Assembly (NCBI GenBank): GCA_937907215.1
Contig: CALESG010000048.1
Span: forward strand, 1 to 8,238
DNA: 8,238 bases
Direction of reading: 5' to 3'
Origin: an uncultured Ruminococcus sp.
Lineage (GTDB): Bacteria; Bacillota; Clostridia; Oscillospirales; Ruminococcaceae
Shown here piece by piece: positions 1 through 7,592 of this stretch. Made by a program: the position numbers and the translations under genes. Every line of letters starts with the position of its first letter. Position 1 is the first letter of the stretch. The notes under the pieces are model-generated. The model did no database searches. It was given only the letters and a program-made list of their open reading frames with translations, and had not been told where the DNA came from.

Positions 1-1322
1 TATTTTCGGCATTTTGTGAAGAGGGTGTATTTTCAGTTTTGCGGAATCAGGTTTATTTCTATAATGGTAAAATATATCAGCAGTGCACTTCGGAACTGGA
101 CTTACTTGCTAAAATCCGTGAGCTCTGCGAGAATGCCAAAACCATTTGGCAGAATTTTAGCTGTGATTCCGCTACTCCGCATCGTGTACTTAATAACGTA
201 AAGCAGATGGCACCCAATCTTGATTATCCTTATGATATCAGCAACTATATTGTTTTTAACAACGGCGTACTGAATTTATCAACAAGATTTCTTGAAAATT
301 TTACACCGGGAAGATTTATGACGAATATGGTGGTAGTTGACTGGATACCTGAAGCCGAGTCATGCCCGGTATTTGACAACATCATTCAAACATATACCCA
401 AGGCGATGCAGTTCTTGAAGAACGTATACTTCAGGCTCTTGGAGTTTGTCTGACAAACGATGCTGTTAAAAAATACATTTGCTTCCTCGGTATTACCAAT
501 TCGGGAAAGAGCTTTCTTCTGAGTCTGCTTCTCAATCTCTTGAATGACGAGTCTGTTGCTGTTATGCAGCCAAATGATTTTAGCCAGCGTTTTGCTGCAA
601 GTATGATATACGGCAAGTCCGTTTGTGCATGCATGGATATGGATTCAGCTCCGCTTAATACAAAAGCTACTGCTTTCTTAAAAAGTACTTCCGGCTTCGA
701 TATGATAGGGGCTGAATTCAAACACGAAAATGGTCTTGTCATGTTCCGCAGCAGAGTGCATGTGATTCTCTGTTCAAACTTCGATGTTGTTCCTGAAATT
801 CCTGACGCTGCTATGGATAACCGTAAACTTGTAATTCCATTCCAATATAAACTGACTGATGACGCTGTTCCGTTTGAAATACTTATGGACAAGCTCGAAA
901 AAGAAAAGCCTGCTATTGTGAGCAAGCTCATAAAGGCTTTCCTCCAGCTCAAGACCAACAACTACGAGTTCAGCGGAACTAATTCATGGTACAACAGTTA
1001 TGTTCCTCCTATGGCAATTTCAATGGGTGCTAAGGATTCTCCGAAAAAATTCATTGAGGAAAAATACTGGATTACCAATGATGACAATGATGTTGAATTT
1101 ACGGATGATATATATGAGAATTATAAGAATTTTGCTGCGGAAAGCGATGGATTATATCGTTTTTCCAGTTATGATGCTTTCTCAAAAGAACTGAAAGCAT
1201 TCACTAACTTAACGCCGGCAAGAATGCGCAAAAATTCCCAAAGCAATCCTCAGAGCTGCTATATGGGAATTGTCCATAAAGCACCTATCTGTGACTTTGA
1301 TACACCATTTGAACATCTATAA
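1..1322 (+). CDS. P4/D5-like phage or plasmid primase-helicase, 5'-truncated by the window edge
   Basis: The reading frame is open from the first complete codon (base 3), so the true start lies upstream; the TTG at 39 has no ribosome binding site and is not a convincing start. What is seen is a superfamily 3 helicase module. A D5_N-like stretch (NYIVFNNGVLNLST, about 246-287) is followed by Walker A GITNSGKS (489-512), a B-type acidic motif ACMDMDSAP (about 627-653), and motif C with sensor Asn (VILCSN, ending at 779). An arginine-finger segment DNRKLVIPF follows (about 816-842). The last 100 residues resemble the winged-helix C-terminus of such proteins. This family unwinds DNA, often fused to a primase, to start replication of phages, satellites and integrative elements. 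The primase part would be off the left edge. Family confidence is high; whether the host element is a satellite or a mobilisable element is not visible. Confidence 0.88.
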   Translation, partial: FSAFCEEGVFSVLRNQVYFYNGKIYQQCTSELDLLAKIRELCENAKTIWQNFSCDSATPHRVLNNVKQMAPNLDYPYDISNYIVFNNGVLNLSTRFLENFTPGRFMTNMVVVDWIPEAESCPVFDNIIQTYTQGDAVLEERILQALGVCLTNDAVKKYICFLGITNSGKSFLLSLLLNLLNDESVAVMQPNDFSQRFAASMIYGKSVCACMDMDSAPLNTKATAFLKSTSGFDMIGAEFKHENGLVMFRSRVHVILCSNFDVVPEIPDAAMDNRKLVIPFQYKLTDDAVPFEILMDKLEKEKPAIVSKLIKAFLQLKTNNYEFSGTNSWYNSYVPPMAISMGAKDSPKKFIEEKYWITNDDNDVEFTDDIYENYKNFAAESDGLYRFSSYDAFSKELKAFTNLTPARMRKNSQSNPQSCYMGIVHKAPICDFDTPFEHL

Positions 1323-1334
1323 TCCTGGATAGCC

Positions 1335-1368
1335 AAAAATCCCTGAGAATCGCTCTCAGGGATTTTTT
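1335..1368. terminator. Bidirectional intrinsic terminator between convergent genes
   Basis: A perfect 10-bp stem (1339-1348 with 1354-1363) has a 5-nt loop. It is flanked by A5 on the left and T6 on the right, so it works as a hairpin plus U-tract on both strands. It ends the primase-helicase transcript, and on the other strand the transcript of the orphan gene whose stop codon begins at 1370. Confidence 0.9.
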
Positions 1369-3575
1369 CACTTGATATTTAAAAGGTCAAGTATTTTCTG
1401 AATTTCGTTGTCAAAAGCACATTTCATGATTGTGATTTGTTTCTTCTTACCATTCACGATATATGTAAATCCAAATTCATAAGCCATTCTTTTTAAAAAG
1501 TATATCTTCATGGAAGCATTATGTTTTATTTGTCGTGTCTCTTTTTTAGGGTTTCTTTTAATTAAATGCTTTTTCATACGTTTTATGATTTTATCTTCTG
1601 CTGATTCTATTTTGTGAATTTCCCTTTGCTTTTCAACAATATCAAGTATTTCTTTATTTTCACAAATCTTTTGACATATAATTTTCGGATCACCGCAATC
1701 GTTCCATTCTTCACGAGATAACAAATCAACCAATTCTTCTCCACATTGATAAAATTCATTATCCTGCTGCGTACCAATATACTCTCTGTCACGTAAAATA
1801 GTACTGATAAAATCATGCTTCACCTTATCATTTGCAAACTCCATTGTATAGCCATATTTTCCAAGTTCCTTTGTTAAATATAAATATTCCATATCAATAT
1901 ACTCTTCACCCTCAGAATAAATAGCCGCAACAAAACTCATGATTCTATTGGCACAGCGAATATCCTCCATAGTTCTGTATGATAAAACTTTCTCTTCAAT
2001 TCTAAGGATATGCTTTTCAATTTCAAACTGATATTCAGCTGCTTCCGGCGAACTGAATATCAGCAGCATTCTGTTATTAAGACGTTTCAAAAGAGCCATA
2101 TTTGAATGTGCTTCCTGCTTGTTTTCTCTTTCATGCCTTTTCTCCGATTGTTTATTCTGATTTTGGTTCTTCTTAGTTTTATTCGGATTAAGACTTTTCA
2201 CTACAGCCATCAGAGTTCTTTCTACTGATTCGCCCTTTTGATTCGTAGTATTAAAACTCTCCGCATTTAGATATATACACAAAAGTTCCCGGAATACGAT
2301 ACACCACTCGCCTATTGACATTTTAAAGACCTTGCCAATCACCTTTTTGGGATTATGACTTGCCCAATATCTCGCTACATAATCCATATAGTTACGAGCA
2401 AATTTGATTGCCTTTTCATAAATGCTGCTAACATCCTCTATTTTTGGATTTTCTTTCAACAAAATCAATTTCCAGGCATTCATTTTATCAGAATTATCAA
2501 GCGATTTTTTGTTATCCATGATTATCGCATCAAACTCAAAACTTGTAACTTCGTTATTGTAGAATTTATGATATACAAACTCTTTTTTAAGTTTTTCACT
2601 TGGCTTGTCATCACTAAAAAAGTTTTCAAGATTTTCTTGTATCCTATTTTCTTCTTTTCTGCTCTTTTCTTTTTTAGTAAATACAAGTCTGCAATAATCT
2701 CTGATTTTCGCCTTTATTTTTGCTGTAATAAGCATTATGAAAAACTTTTCAATAACACTGGACTTTTCAAATTTTTGTACATCAAGCAATTCATAAGCGT
2801 CTATCGGAACACTTCTTATATATTTCATCGTTTTTCTAACCGATTCTTCTTTACATACTCCGGATTGAGGGGTAAAAGTTAAATCATAACTGGTAGAAAC
2901 AAGTATTTTTTTCCACTGATCATGAATCCTATAAAGCTCATTCTCTATTGCATCGGCATTCTCCATCTGACTTCTCACCTTATTAATCACCATTTCGAAT
3001 TCATCTCTGTACAGAGAATCATCAGCATAATCATTATATACATTCTTAAGTATCGGCTCGCACATGATATCTATAAGAGGAATTTTATTATTCGGCGAGA
3101 ATTCTTCCTCATTAAGAGCGCCGTTGGGATATACTCCAAGCTTTTCTGTTACACAAATCAGCTTCAGGAGTTTTAGCTTATCAAATCTTTCTTGTTTAGA
3201 ATCCGTCTCCTTCAGTTTAAGGTCAAACTTTAGTTGTTCTCTTAATTCTTTATATATACCATATTCTTTATACCCATAAAGATAGTCTGTTTCTTCAGAA
3301 CTATTTTGCCCTTTTTCATAGGAAAGTCTTCTCTTATCTCTAAAAAATCTTTCTGCATCCTCATATTTTTTATCATAATATTCTGCCAGGCTATTTATGG
3401 AAATAAACAATTCATCTTCACATAATGTTCGTATCGTTGTAGTCCTGCTATCGTTTTCTGCACAATCTTTATCATCTGATAATTTTACGAATCGTAAATT
3501 ATCAAATTTTTCGTCCATTTCAAAAAATAATTTTGTTTCTTCCCCTGCATTTAAGAATTGCTTTTCAATAGTCAT
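1368..3575 (-). CDS. Orphan 735-residue charged, helical protein; candidate cargo gene of unknown function
   Basis: I do not recognise a family. The protein is rich in Lys, Glu, Asp and Ile, appears mostly alpha-helical, and has no signal peptide or clear membrane segment, so it is probably cytoplasmic. A low-complexity polar linker at about residues 462-490 (Asn, Gln, Lys and Glu runs) separates a large N-terminal region (1-460) from a C-terminal one (about 491-735). The basic tail includes KRMKKHLIKRNPKK. A lone R-x4-H motif (RYWASH, residues 402-407) is seen but not convincing. The ATG at 3575 is preceded by GGAG with a 10-nt gap, and by a consensus promoter at 3627-3655. The gene stands alone against the direction of the neighbouring genes, with its own promoter and terminator, as morons and defence genes in mobile elements often do. 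A defence or anti-competitor role is therefore inferred from position only. It is long and intact, so it is likely under selection. Confidence 0.85.
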   Translation of the reverse strand: MTIEKQFLNAGEETKLFFEMDEKFDNLRFVKLSDDKDCAENDSRTTTIRTLCEDELFISINSLAEYYDKKYEDAERFFRDKRRLSYEKGQNSSEETDYLYGYKEYGIYKELREQLKFDLKLKETDSKQERFDKLKLLKLICVTEKLGVYPNGALNEEEFSPNNKIPLIDIMCEPILKNVYNDYADDSLYRDEFEMVINKVRSQMENADAIENELYRIHDQWKKILVSTSYDLTFTPQSGVCKEESVRKTMKYIRSVPIDAYELLDVQKFEKSSVIEKFFIMLITAKIKAKIRDYCRLVFTKKEKSRKEENRIQENLENFFSDDKPSEKLKKEFVYHKFYNNEVTSFEFDAIIMDNKKSLDNSDKMNAWKLILLKENPKIEDVSSIYEKAIKFARNYMDYVARYWASHNPKKVIGKVFKMSIGEWCIVFRELLCIYLNAESFNTTNQKGESVERTLMAVVKSLNPNKTKKNQNQNKQSEKRHERENKQEAHSNMALLKRLNNRMLLIFSSPEAAEYQFEIEKHILRIEEKVLSYRTMEDIRCANRIMSFVAAIYSEGEEYIDMEYLYLTKELGKYGYTMEFANDKVKHDFISTILRDREYIGTQQDNEFYQCGEELVDLLSREEWNDCGDPKIICQKICENKEILDIVEKQREIHKIESAEDKIIKRMKKHLIKRNPKKETRQIKHNASMKIYFLKRMAYEFGFTYIVNGKKKQITIMKCAFDNEIQKILDLLNIK

Positions 3576-3626
3576 ACTTTGCTTACTCCAATTCTTGAAT
3601 TTTTAGAGCTAACTCTTTGAATATAA

Positions 3627-3655
3627 ATTATATCACAAAAATGCATATGTTTCAA
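3627..3655 (-). promoter_or_regulatory. Sigma-A promoter of the 735-residue orphan gene
   Basis: Read on the - strand, a -35 TTGAAA (3655-3650) and a perfect -10 TATAAT (3632-3627) are separated by 17 nt. The ATG at 3575 lies about 50 nt downstream of the -10. No operator-like dyad is obvious, so expression may be constitutive. Confidence 0.8.
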
Positions 3656-3717
3656 GTTTCTTAAAGTTCACTTTTCACACTAATTGTAAACCATCAAATT
3701 TTTAATGTCATTTCGTC

Positions 3718-3746
3718 CCGACAGATTCAGGCATACGTGATATACT
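3718..3746 (+). promoter_or_regulatory. Probable promoter of the xis-int operon
   Basis: A -35 CCGACA (3718-3723, four of six consensus bases) and a -10 TATACT (3741-3746) are 17 nt apart. The TG one base ahead of the -10 makes it an extended -10. It would give a leader of about 150 nt before xis, containing the 19-codon ORF. No second convincing promoter is visible between it and the integrase. Confidence 0.6.
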
Positions 3747-3782
3747 GATAATATAAAACAAAACAGAAAAGAAGGAATCACT

Positions 3783-3842
3783 ATGATAAATAATATTAGC
3801 TTCAAACACTCACGTTTTCCACCAGAAGCATCTTATACATAA
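3783..3842 (+). CDS. 19-codon ORF: leader peptide or stub of a transposase N-terminus
   Basis: The ORF encodes MINNISFKHSRFPPEASYT and ends in TAA. An AAGGA ribosome binding site sits 6 nt before the ATG, and a promoter lies 40 nt upstream, so it is well placed to be translated. The stretch ISFKHSRFPPE resembles the start of IS6-family transposases, which often open with a (Y/F)K-x-x-RFPPE pattern; that comparison is from memory. Two readings are possible: an IS remnant whose start alone survives, or a short leader peptide in the xis-int mRNA. No IS6 terminal inverted repeat was seen nearby. Confidence 0.4.
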   Translation: MINNISFKHSRFPPEASYT

Positions 3843-3900
3843 GAGTCTGCGATATCTCTTAAAATTGATTATATATTATAACTGTGAAAGGATGATTGTT

Positions 3901-4125
3901 ATGAAAAAGATGAATACTATCAACGAAACAACAAAACTTTGTAAAGAGCATAACATTGGCATAAGCCGTAATTTCATAAGAGAGCTGGCGAACAGCGGTG
4001 CTATTCCATGTGTAAAGTGTGGTCAGAGCATACTTATCAACTGGGAAGGACTTATGAATTACCTGGATACCAACAAGCTTTCACCTGAAAAAACAATTTC
4101 AGGGATACGAAAAATATCAGCATAA
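3901..4125 (+). CDS. xis: Excisionase-like helix-turn-helix protein
   Basis: A 74-residue protein with a MerR/HTH_17-like winged-helix pattern. TINETTKLCKEHNIGISRNF forms the helix-turn-helix, LANSGAIPCVKCGQSILIN the wing, and WEGLMNYL the last helix. This family binds and bends att DNA to favour excision by the neighbouring integrase, and can also act as a repressor. I chose the ATG at 3901 because AAAGGA (3887-3892) lies 8 nt ahead of it. The frame stays open back to a TTG at 3865, but that start lacks such a site. It lies 55 nt ahead of the integrase on the same strand, the usual xis-int order. Cys residues at KCGQ and IPCVK may be incidental. Xis function is inferred from family and neighbour. 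Confidence 0.8.
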   Translation: MKKMNTINETTKLCKEHNIGISRNFIRELANSGAIPCVKCGQSILINWEGLMNYLDTNKLSPEKTISGIRKISA

Positions 4126-4149
4126 GTTTAAAAATTGAGGGACTTACAA

Positions 4150-4218
4150 ATGTCCTACGTCAAAAAAGGAGAAAATTTTAATGGCAACTGTAAAAAAGCA
4201 TACCGCAAAAAGCGGTAA
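4150..4218 (+). CDS. Possible 22-residue basic peptide overlapping the integrase start
   Basis: An ATG at 4150 is preceded by GAGGGA (4137-4142) with a 7-nt gap and opens a frame encoding MSYVKKGENFNGNCKKAYRK and two more basic residues, ending in TAA at 4216-4218. It contains the integrase ribosome binding site and overlaps the integrase by 38 nt in another frame. If translated, it could couple or damp integrase translation. It may equally be a chance ORF. Confidence 0.25.
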   Translation: MSYVKKGENFNGNCKKAYRKKR

Positions 4219-5638
4219 AGTCACCTATTACATCCGCTGTTTCGATGGTTATGACAGCAGCGGAAAACAAATTGAGCGTTCCATGACGTGGAAACCCGAT
4301 GAAAAAATGACGGAACGTCAGATTGAGAAAGAACTGCAAAGACAAATTGTTTTATTTGAACAGTCCGTTAAGTGCGGCAGTTACTTTGATCCAAATACCC
4401 GATTTCAGGACTATGCTGAAGTCTGGCTGGAAAACAACAGACCTCCTCAGCTTGCTCCAAAAACCTATGAACGTTACAAATCTCTGCTCAAAAATATCAA
4501 TGCTGCTATTGGTCATATCAAGCTGATAAAACTGCAATCTCATCATTTGCAGGAATTCTATAACAATTTGAGAGAAAAGGGCATCAAACAAGTCGGCAGT
4601 TATGCCACTTCTAAAGAATTAAATGTGATTCTTAAGAAAAAGAAACTAACAAGAGAAGAATTCGCAAAACAATGCGAACTCTCTTCCACTACCATTTCTG
4701 CTGCTTGCAGAGGCAAACAAATCAGTATCACATCCGCAGAAAAGATTGCCGCAACATTACATATTCCGGTAAAGCAGCTATTTTATATTCATTCTGAGGG
4801 TTCGGGACTATCCAGCAAAACTATTCTGCACCATCATCGCCTGATTAGCTCCATTTTGGCACAGGCTACCCGTGACAGACTTGTTCCCTATAATGTTGCA
4901 GACAAAAATTATACGAAAGCTCCGAAACTGGAACACAAAGAGGCGGCTTTTCTGGATGACCAACAGGTAATACAAGTACTGGAACTGCTAAATCAGGAAC
5001 CAATTAAATGGAAAACTGCATTATACTTATTGATTTTCAGTGGAATGCGCCGTGGCGAATTGATGGGGCTGGAATGGTATGATATTGATTTTGAGCATCA
5101 TGTAATTCATATTCATAATACCAGTCAATACGTTCCGGGACTTGGCATTATCACCAAATGTCCGAAAACAGATACATCAGAGCGTACGATTAAACTTACT
5201 AAAAATGTATTTGATGTACTGAAAGAATACCGTGCTTACTGGCTGAATCTTCGCAGCAATATGCAAGACAGCTGGCATGACACTATTGAAATTACACTGG
5301 TTGACGGCACAAAGAAATACATTCATAACGACAGGTTATTCATCAAAGATGATTCTACTCCTATGCATCCTGACAGTCTGACTGACTGGACAAAGAAGTT
5401 TGTTGAAAAGAATCATCTGCCTCATTTTTCACCGCATTCATTAAGACATACGCACGCTTCTCTTCTGATTGCCGGTGGTGTGAATATTCCTACTGTTTCC
5501 AGAAGATTAGGGCATTCCAGTATTGCAACCACAACTAAAGTTTATGTTCATGCAATTCAGTCTGCTGATGAAATTGCTTCTGATATCCTGGAAGAGAAAC
5601 TAAATCCGGCGAAAAAGCTGTATGAGGAAAAAGAATAA
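4181..5638 (+). CDS. int: Tyrosine integrase with a Cro/CI-type HTH inserted in the core-binding domain
   Basis: A 485-residue site-specific tyrosine recombinase that would integrate and excise the element at the att site just downstream. Domains seen: an N-terminal arm-binding domain (about 1-65, GKVTYYIRCFDGYDSSGKQ), a SAM-like core-binding domain (about 70-245), and the catalytic domain (about 255-475). The catalytic residues appear complete: Arg290 (GMRRGEL), Lys329 (CPKTDTSERTI), His419 and Arg422 (HSLRH), His445 (LGHSS) and nucleophile Tyr455 (TKVYVH). Tn916-type integrases are about 400 residues. The excess is a helix-turn-helix of Cro/CI type at about 145-202 (LNVILKKKKLTREEFAKQ through SAEKIAATLHIPVKQLF), placed inside the core-binding domain. 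The start is fixed by AAGGAG (4166-4171) 9 nt upstream. It probably shares a transcript with xis and ends at its own terminator. Confidence 0.95.
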   Translation: MATVKKHTAKSGKVTYYIRCFDGYDSSGKQIERSMTWKPDEKMTERQIEKELQRQIVLFEQSVKCGSYFDPNTRFQDYAEVWLENNRPPQLAPKTYERYKSLLKNINAAIGHIKLIKLQSHHLQEFYNNLREKGIKQVGSYATSKELNVILKKKKLTREEFAKQCELSSTTISAACRGKQISITSAEKIAATLHIPVKQLFYIHSEGSGLSSKTILHHHRLISSILAQATRDRLVPYNVADKNYTKAPKLEHKEAAFLDDQQVIQVLELLNQEPIKWKTALYLLIFSGMRRGELMGLEWYDIDFEHHVIHIHNTSQYVPGLGIITKCPKTDTSERTIKLTKNVFDVLKEYRAYWLNLRSNMQDSWHDTIEITLVDGTKKYIHNDRLFIKDDSTPMHPDSLTDWTKKFVEKNHLPHFSPHSLRHTHASLLIAGGVNIPTVSRRLGHSSIATTTKVYVHAIQSADEIASDILEEKLNPAKKLYEEKE

Positions 5639-5665
5639 TGTTTTTAGGAATCCTTACAAAAAATA

Positions 5666-5700
5666 AAGGCTCTGCAACAACACAGAGCCTTATTTTTTAT
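5666..5700. terminator. Bidirectional terminator after int and after the Toprim gene
   Basis: A perfect 9-bp stem (5666-5674 with 5683-5691) has an 8-nt loop. TATTTTTTAT follows on the + strand and an A-rich stretch precedes it, so it can also stop leftward transcripts from the Toprim gene, whose stop is at 5753-5751. Confidence 0.85.
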
Positions 5701-5718
5701 TCTGTTTCTGCCCAATTG

Positions 5719-5738
5719 GTTCATATCTTACTACAGTT
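5719..5738 (+). repeat. Direct repeat copy 1, candidate att core beside the intact integrase
   Basis: The 20-bp sequence beginning GTTCATATC and ending ACAGTT occurs identically at 7886-7905. It lies 80 nt after the integrase stop, the usual position of the attachment site next to int. Weaker similarity between the two copies continues on both sides (5690-5760 against 7859-7928). Assignment as att core is inferred from its position and the duplication. Confidence 0.6.
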
Positions 5739-5750
5739 TTTCGTATATCT

Positions 5751-6473
5751 TTATAATAACAAATTCGAATTATAATCAGCTATATAATATGCACAAGTGC
5801 ACAGAACATAAACAGCATTGTACACATCCAAATTATTGAGTTGACAATTCAGTATCTCCAACAAATCTGGCATAATATCCTCTGTATGCCCAATCAACTT
5901 TCTTCCTTTTTCCAGATTCTGCTGTATCACAATGCTGCATTCCTCTCTGGTTAAAGCAAATTTTCCATAATCATGATTACGATTTTCACTGTTTACTCGG
6001 CTCTTATATTTATGCGCTATCAACTCCTGCATAGTAGCTTCCCTATCATAATACTCATCATCAGGAATATTCTTCAAATGGTAGAAAGCTTCCACCATCG
6101 GATAGTTCAGATAGAGCTTTCCCATATCAGAAGATTCAACAAAATAGTTCTGCATTTCCAAAATCTTATCCGATGAAAAACTTCCATCCTGCGGATCCAG
6201 ATCAAATATCAGCAGAATATCCGAATATTTTTCAGCAAGTATTGATTTTTTCTCTTCATCAGTTTCTCTTGCGATTAATACCTGCTGCAAATCCATTGAA
6301 TCCGGATCTTTTTCATGGAACATCTCTTGATAAAGCGTGTATATATTTGTGCAGTAAGAAACAATCTCATGATGTTCACTGATACCATATATGTTCAGCA
6401 AATGTTTCATCAGCTTTACATCTGTTTTCGCACCCTCTACCAGCATTAGAATCTTTGCTTGCTTTCTATCCAT
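5751..6473 (-). CDS. Toprim-domain protein, probable nuclease partner of the upstream ATPase
   Basis: A 240-residue protein with a Toprim-type fold by motif. The start carries ILMLVEGAKTD, with the metal-binding Glu13; the DxD pair is in LLIFDLDPQD (Asp91, Asp93); a later conserved-looking acidic site is in LNYPMVEAFYHL (Glu128). RloB, OLD and AriB-type proteins use such residues to cut nucleic acid with divalent metal. I chose the ATG at 6473 because it overlaps the ATPase stop by 8 nt, the usual form of translational coupling; in-frame GTG codons at 6485 and 6482 are alternatives. With the ATPase it forms a two-gene OLD-like module, reminiscent of RloA/RloB or PARIS (AriA/AriB), whose effector is activated when the ATPase senses phage. 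Which family it belongs to cannot be told by eye, and nuclease activity is inferred. Confidence 0.75.
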   Translation of the reverse strand: MDRKQAKILMLVEGAKTDVKLMKHLLNIYGISEHHEIVSYCTNIYTLYQEMFHEKDPDSMDLQQVLIARETDEEKKSILAEKYSDILLIFDLDPQDGSFSSDKILEMQNYFVESSDMGKLYLNYPMVEAFYHLKNIPDDEYYDREATMQELIAHKYKSRVNSENRNHDYGKFALTREECSIVIQQNLEKGRKLIGHTEDIMPDLLEILNCQLNNLDVYNAVYVLCTCAYYIADYNSNLLL

Positions 6474-7563
6474 CGAATTCACCACTCATATAGAGCTTTT
6501 CCAGATTGTGTCCTTCTCTCAGCTCACGATCAGTTGCGTTTACCAAAGCTGTTATTTTCTCCTTTGTCAGAATAAAATAGCAGTCTGGTCTCATAATTCG
6601 ATTGGATAGTAAATTTGTATTATGTGATGTCATCATCACCTGTGTGTGTGGCATTTTTTCAAGAAGCAGCACAATACTCTCTGCAAGTTCATAGTGATAA
6701 TACGCATCAAATTCATCCATGAACAAAAATGATACATCAGACGCAGTCTTATACCAATAGAAAAAGGTATACAATGCCTTTGTACCACTGGAAGCCGTTT
6801 TTAAAAATGGAAGTGGTGTTTTTGTATCGAAGTACAGACGTTTCACACCGTCTGCATCTGTTTTTACAATCAAGTTTTCCTCTACACCCGATCGGTGCAA
6901 AAAATCTTGAAACTCCTGTAATACAGCATCATCAAAAATAAAATCCAGATAATCCGTACTTTTATTTTTGTAACCAATATAGCGGTTTTCATCAAGGGTA
7001 CGGAACCATAGCATAGTTGAAACATATTTTATCATCTTCTTCAGTGGATGCGAATCAGACAAAGCAGTATTATTCACCATATATTTCAGAACAGACTCAA
7101 CACCCTCAAAGTTTTGATTAAGTGTAGGAGATATTACTTTGATTCCAGAAAAGTCATTCTGATTTTTAAGAGTATCATAAGAAAAAATCAGAGAATCGTT
7201 AATCCATAATGATTCTGAAAGCAACTGTCTTTTCTCATTCTTCTCATAACCATACTTGATAATATCCTGATCGAACTGGAACACATAGAAAAAGAATGCA
7301 CGCTTTGTTTCATTTTCTACATTCAGATAATAGTTATACAAATCAGGAGTGACATTCTTTTCTGTCAGATGAGAAACAATATCAAATATAGCAAGTCCAA
7401 GATTGGTCTTACCAACAGAATTTCTTCCATAAACAATCATCTTACTCAAAAGACCATTTGACACACAGCCTGTGTTAAATTTATAGTCATGCACATCAGA
7501 AAAATCAATCGTCAATGTATTACGAAAGTTTTTAAAGCCGGACACTTTAAATAATTTCAGCAT
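6466..7563 (-). CDS. AAA/OLD-type (ABC-like) ATPase, sensor subunit of a probable defence module
   Basis: A 365-residue ATPase of the AAA_15/AAA_21 group. It opens with LKLFKVSGFKNFRNTLTIDF, the typical first strands of SMC/OLD-like proteins. Walker A is GRNSVGKT (46-53), the ABC-like signature TASSGTKAL (257-265), Walker B FLFMDEFDA (279-287, catalytic Glu284), and a switch His is in MTSHNTN (His314). The middle region (about 65-250) is the variable inserted domain that carries specificity in this group. Two ATGs compete: the one at 7563 lies 7 nt after a perfect GGAGGT (7576-7571) and is preferred, because the one at 7569 is only 1 nt from it. A consensus promoter lies just upstream. The gene overlaps the Toprim gene by 8 nt, so both are made from one mRNA. 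A defence role is inferred from the pairing and the mobile context. Confidence 0.85.
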   Translation of the reverse strand: MLKLFKVSGFKNFRNTLTIDFSDVHDYKFNTGCVSNGLLSKMIVYGRNSVGKTNLGLAIFDIVSHLTEKNVTPDLYNYYLNVENETKRAFFFYVFQFDQDIIKYGYEKNEKRQLLSESLWINDSLIFSYDTLKNQNDFSGIKVISPTLNQNFEGVESVLKYMVNNTALSDSHPLKKMIKYVSTMLWFRTLDENRYIGYKNKSTDYLDFIFDDAVLQEFQDFLHRSGVEENLIVKTDADGVKRLYFDTKTPLPFLKTASSGTKALYTFFYWYKTASDVSFLFMDEFDAYYHYELAESIVLLLEKMPHTQVMMTSHNTNLLSNRIMRPDCYFILTKEKITALVNATDRELREGHNLEKLYMSGEFDG

Positions 7564-7570
7564 TCGCATT

Positions 7571-7576
7571 ACCTCC
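7571..7576 (-). promoter_or_regulatory. Perfect GGAGGT ribosome binding site deciding the ATPase start
   Basis: The site is complementary to the 16S rRNA tail and lies 7 nt before the ATG at 7563 but only 1 nt before the ATG at 7569, so the inner ATG is the likely start. Confidence 0.8.
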
Positions 7577-7592
7577 CTATCTTACTGATTCC

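Larger units (their letters stand above)
3576..3900. other. 325-nt divergent intergenic region between orphan gene and xis
   Basis: This gap holds two back-to-back promoters (3627-3655 leftward and 3718-3746 rightward), one 19-codon ORF with its own ribosome binding site (3783-3842), and the xis ribosome binding site (AAAGGA, 3887-3892). A weak 5-bp hairpin (AAGAG/CTCTT, 3841-3860) follows the small ORF. No RNA gene or insertion-sequence inverted repeat could be found. Confidence 0.6.

Noticed and set aside
431..961. 176-residue - strand ORF inside the primase-helicase gene
   Set aside because: It is antisense to a well-supported helicase with intact motifs, and has no promoter, ribosome binding site or recognisable domain.
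2354..2371. R-x4-H motif (RYWASH) in the 735-residue protein as a sign of a HEPN RNase or small Cas13-like effector
   Set aside because: There is only one plausible motif; the other match (RENKQEAH) is in a low-complexity linker. No CRISPR array or cas gene is nearby, and the protein does not resemble the Cas13d sequences I know.
2355..2882. 175-residue + strand ORF, Phe- and Ile-rich, antisense to the orphan gene
   Set aside because: The composition is what Lys/Glu-rich coding DNA gives on the opposite strand, and there is no start signal.
5719..5738. att core as the 3' end of a tRNA gene
   Set aside because: Neither repeat copy shows a T-arm sequence or a cloverleaf, and no tRNA was found in the flanks.
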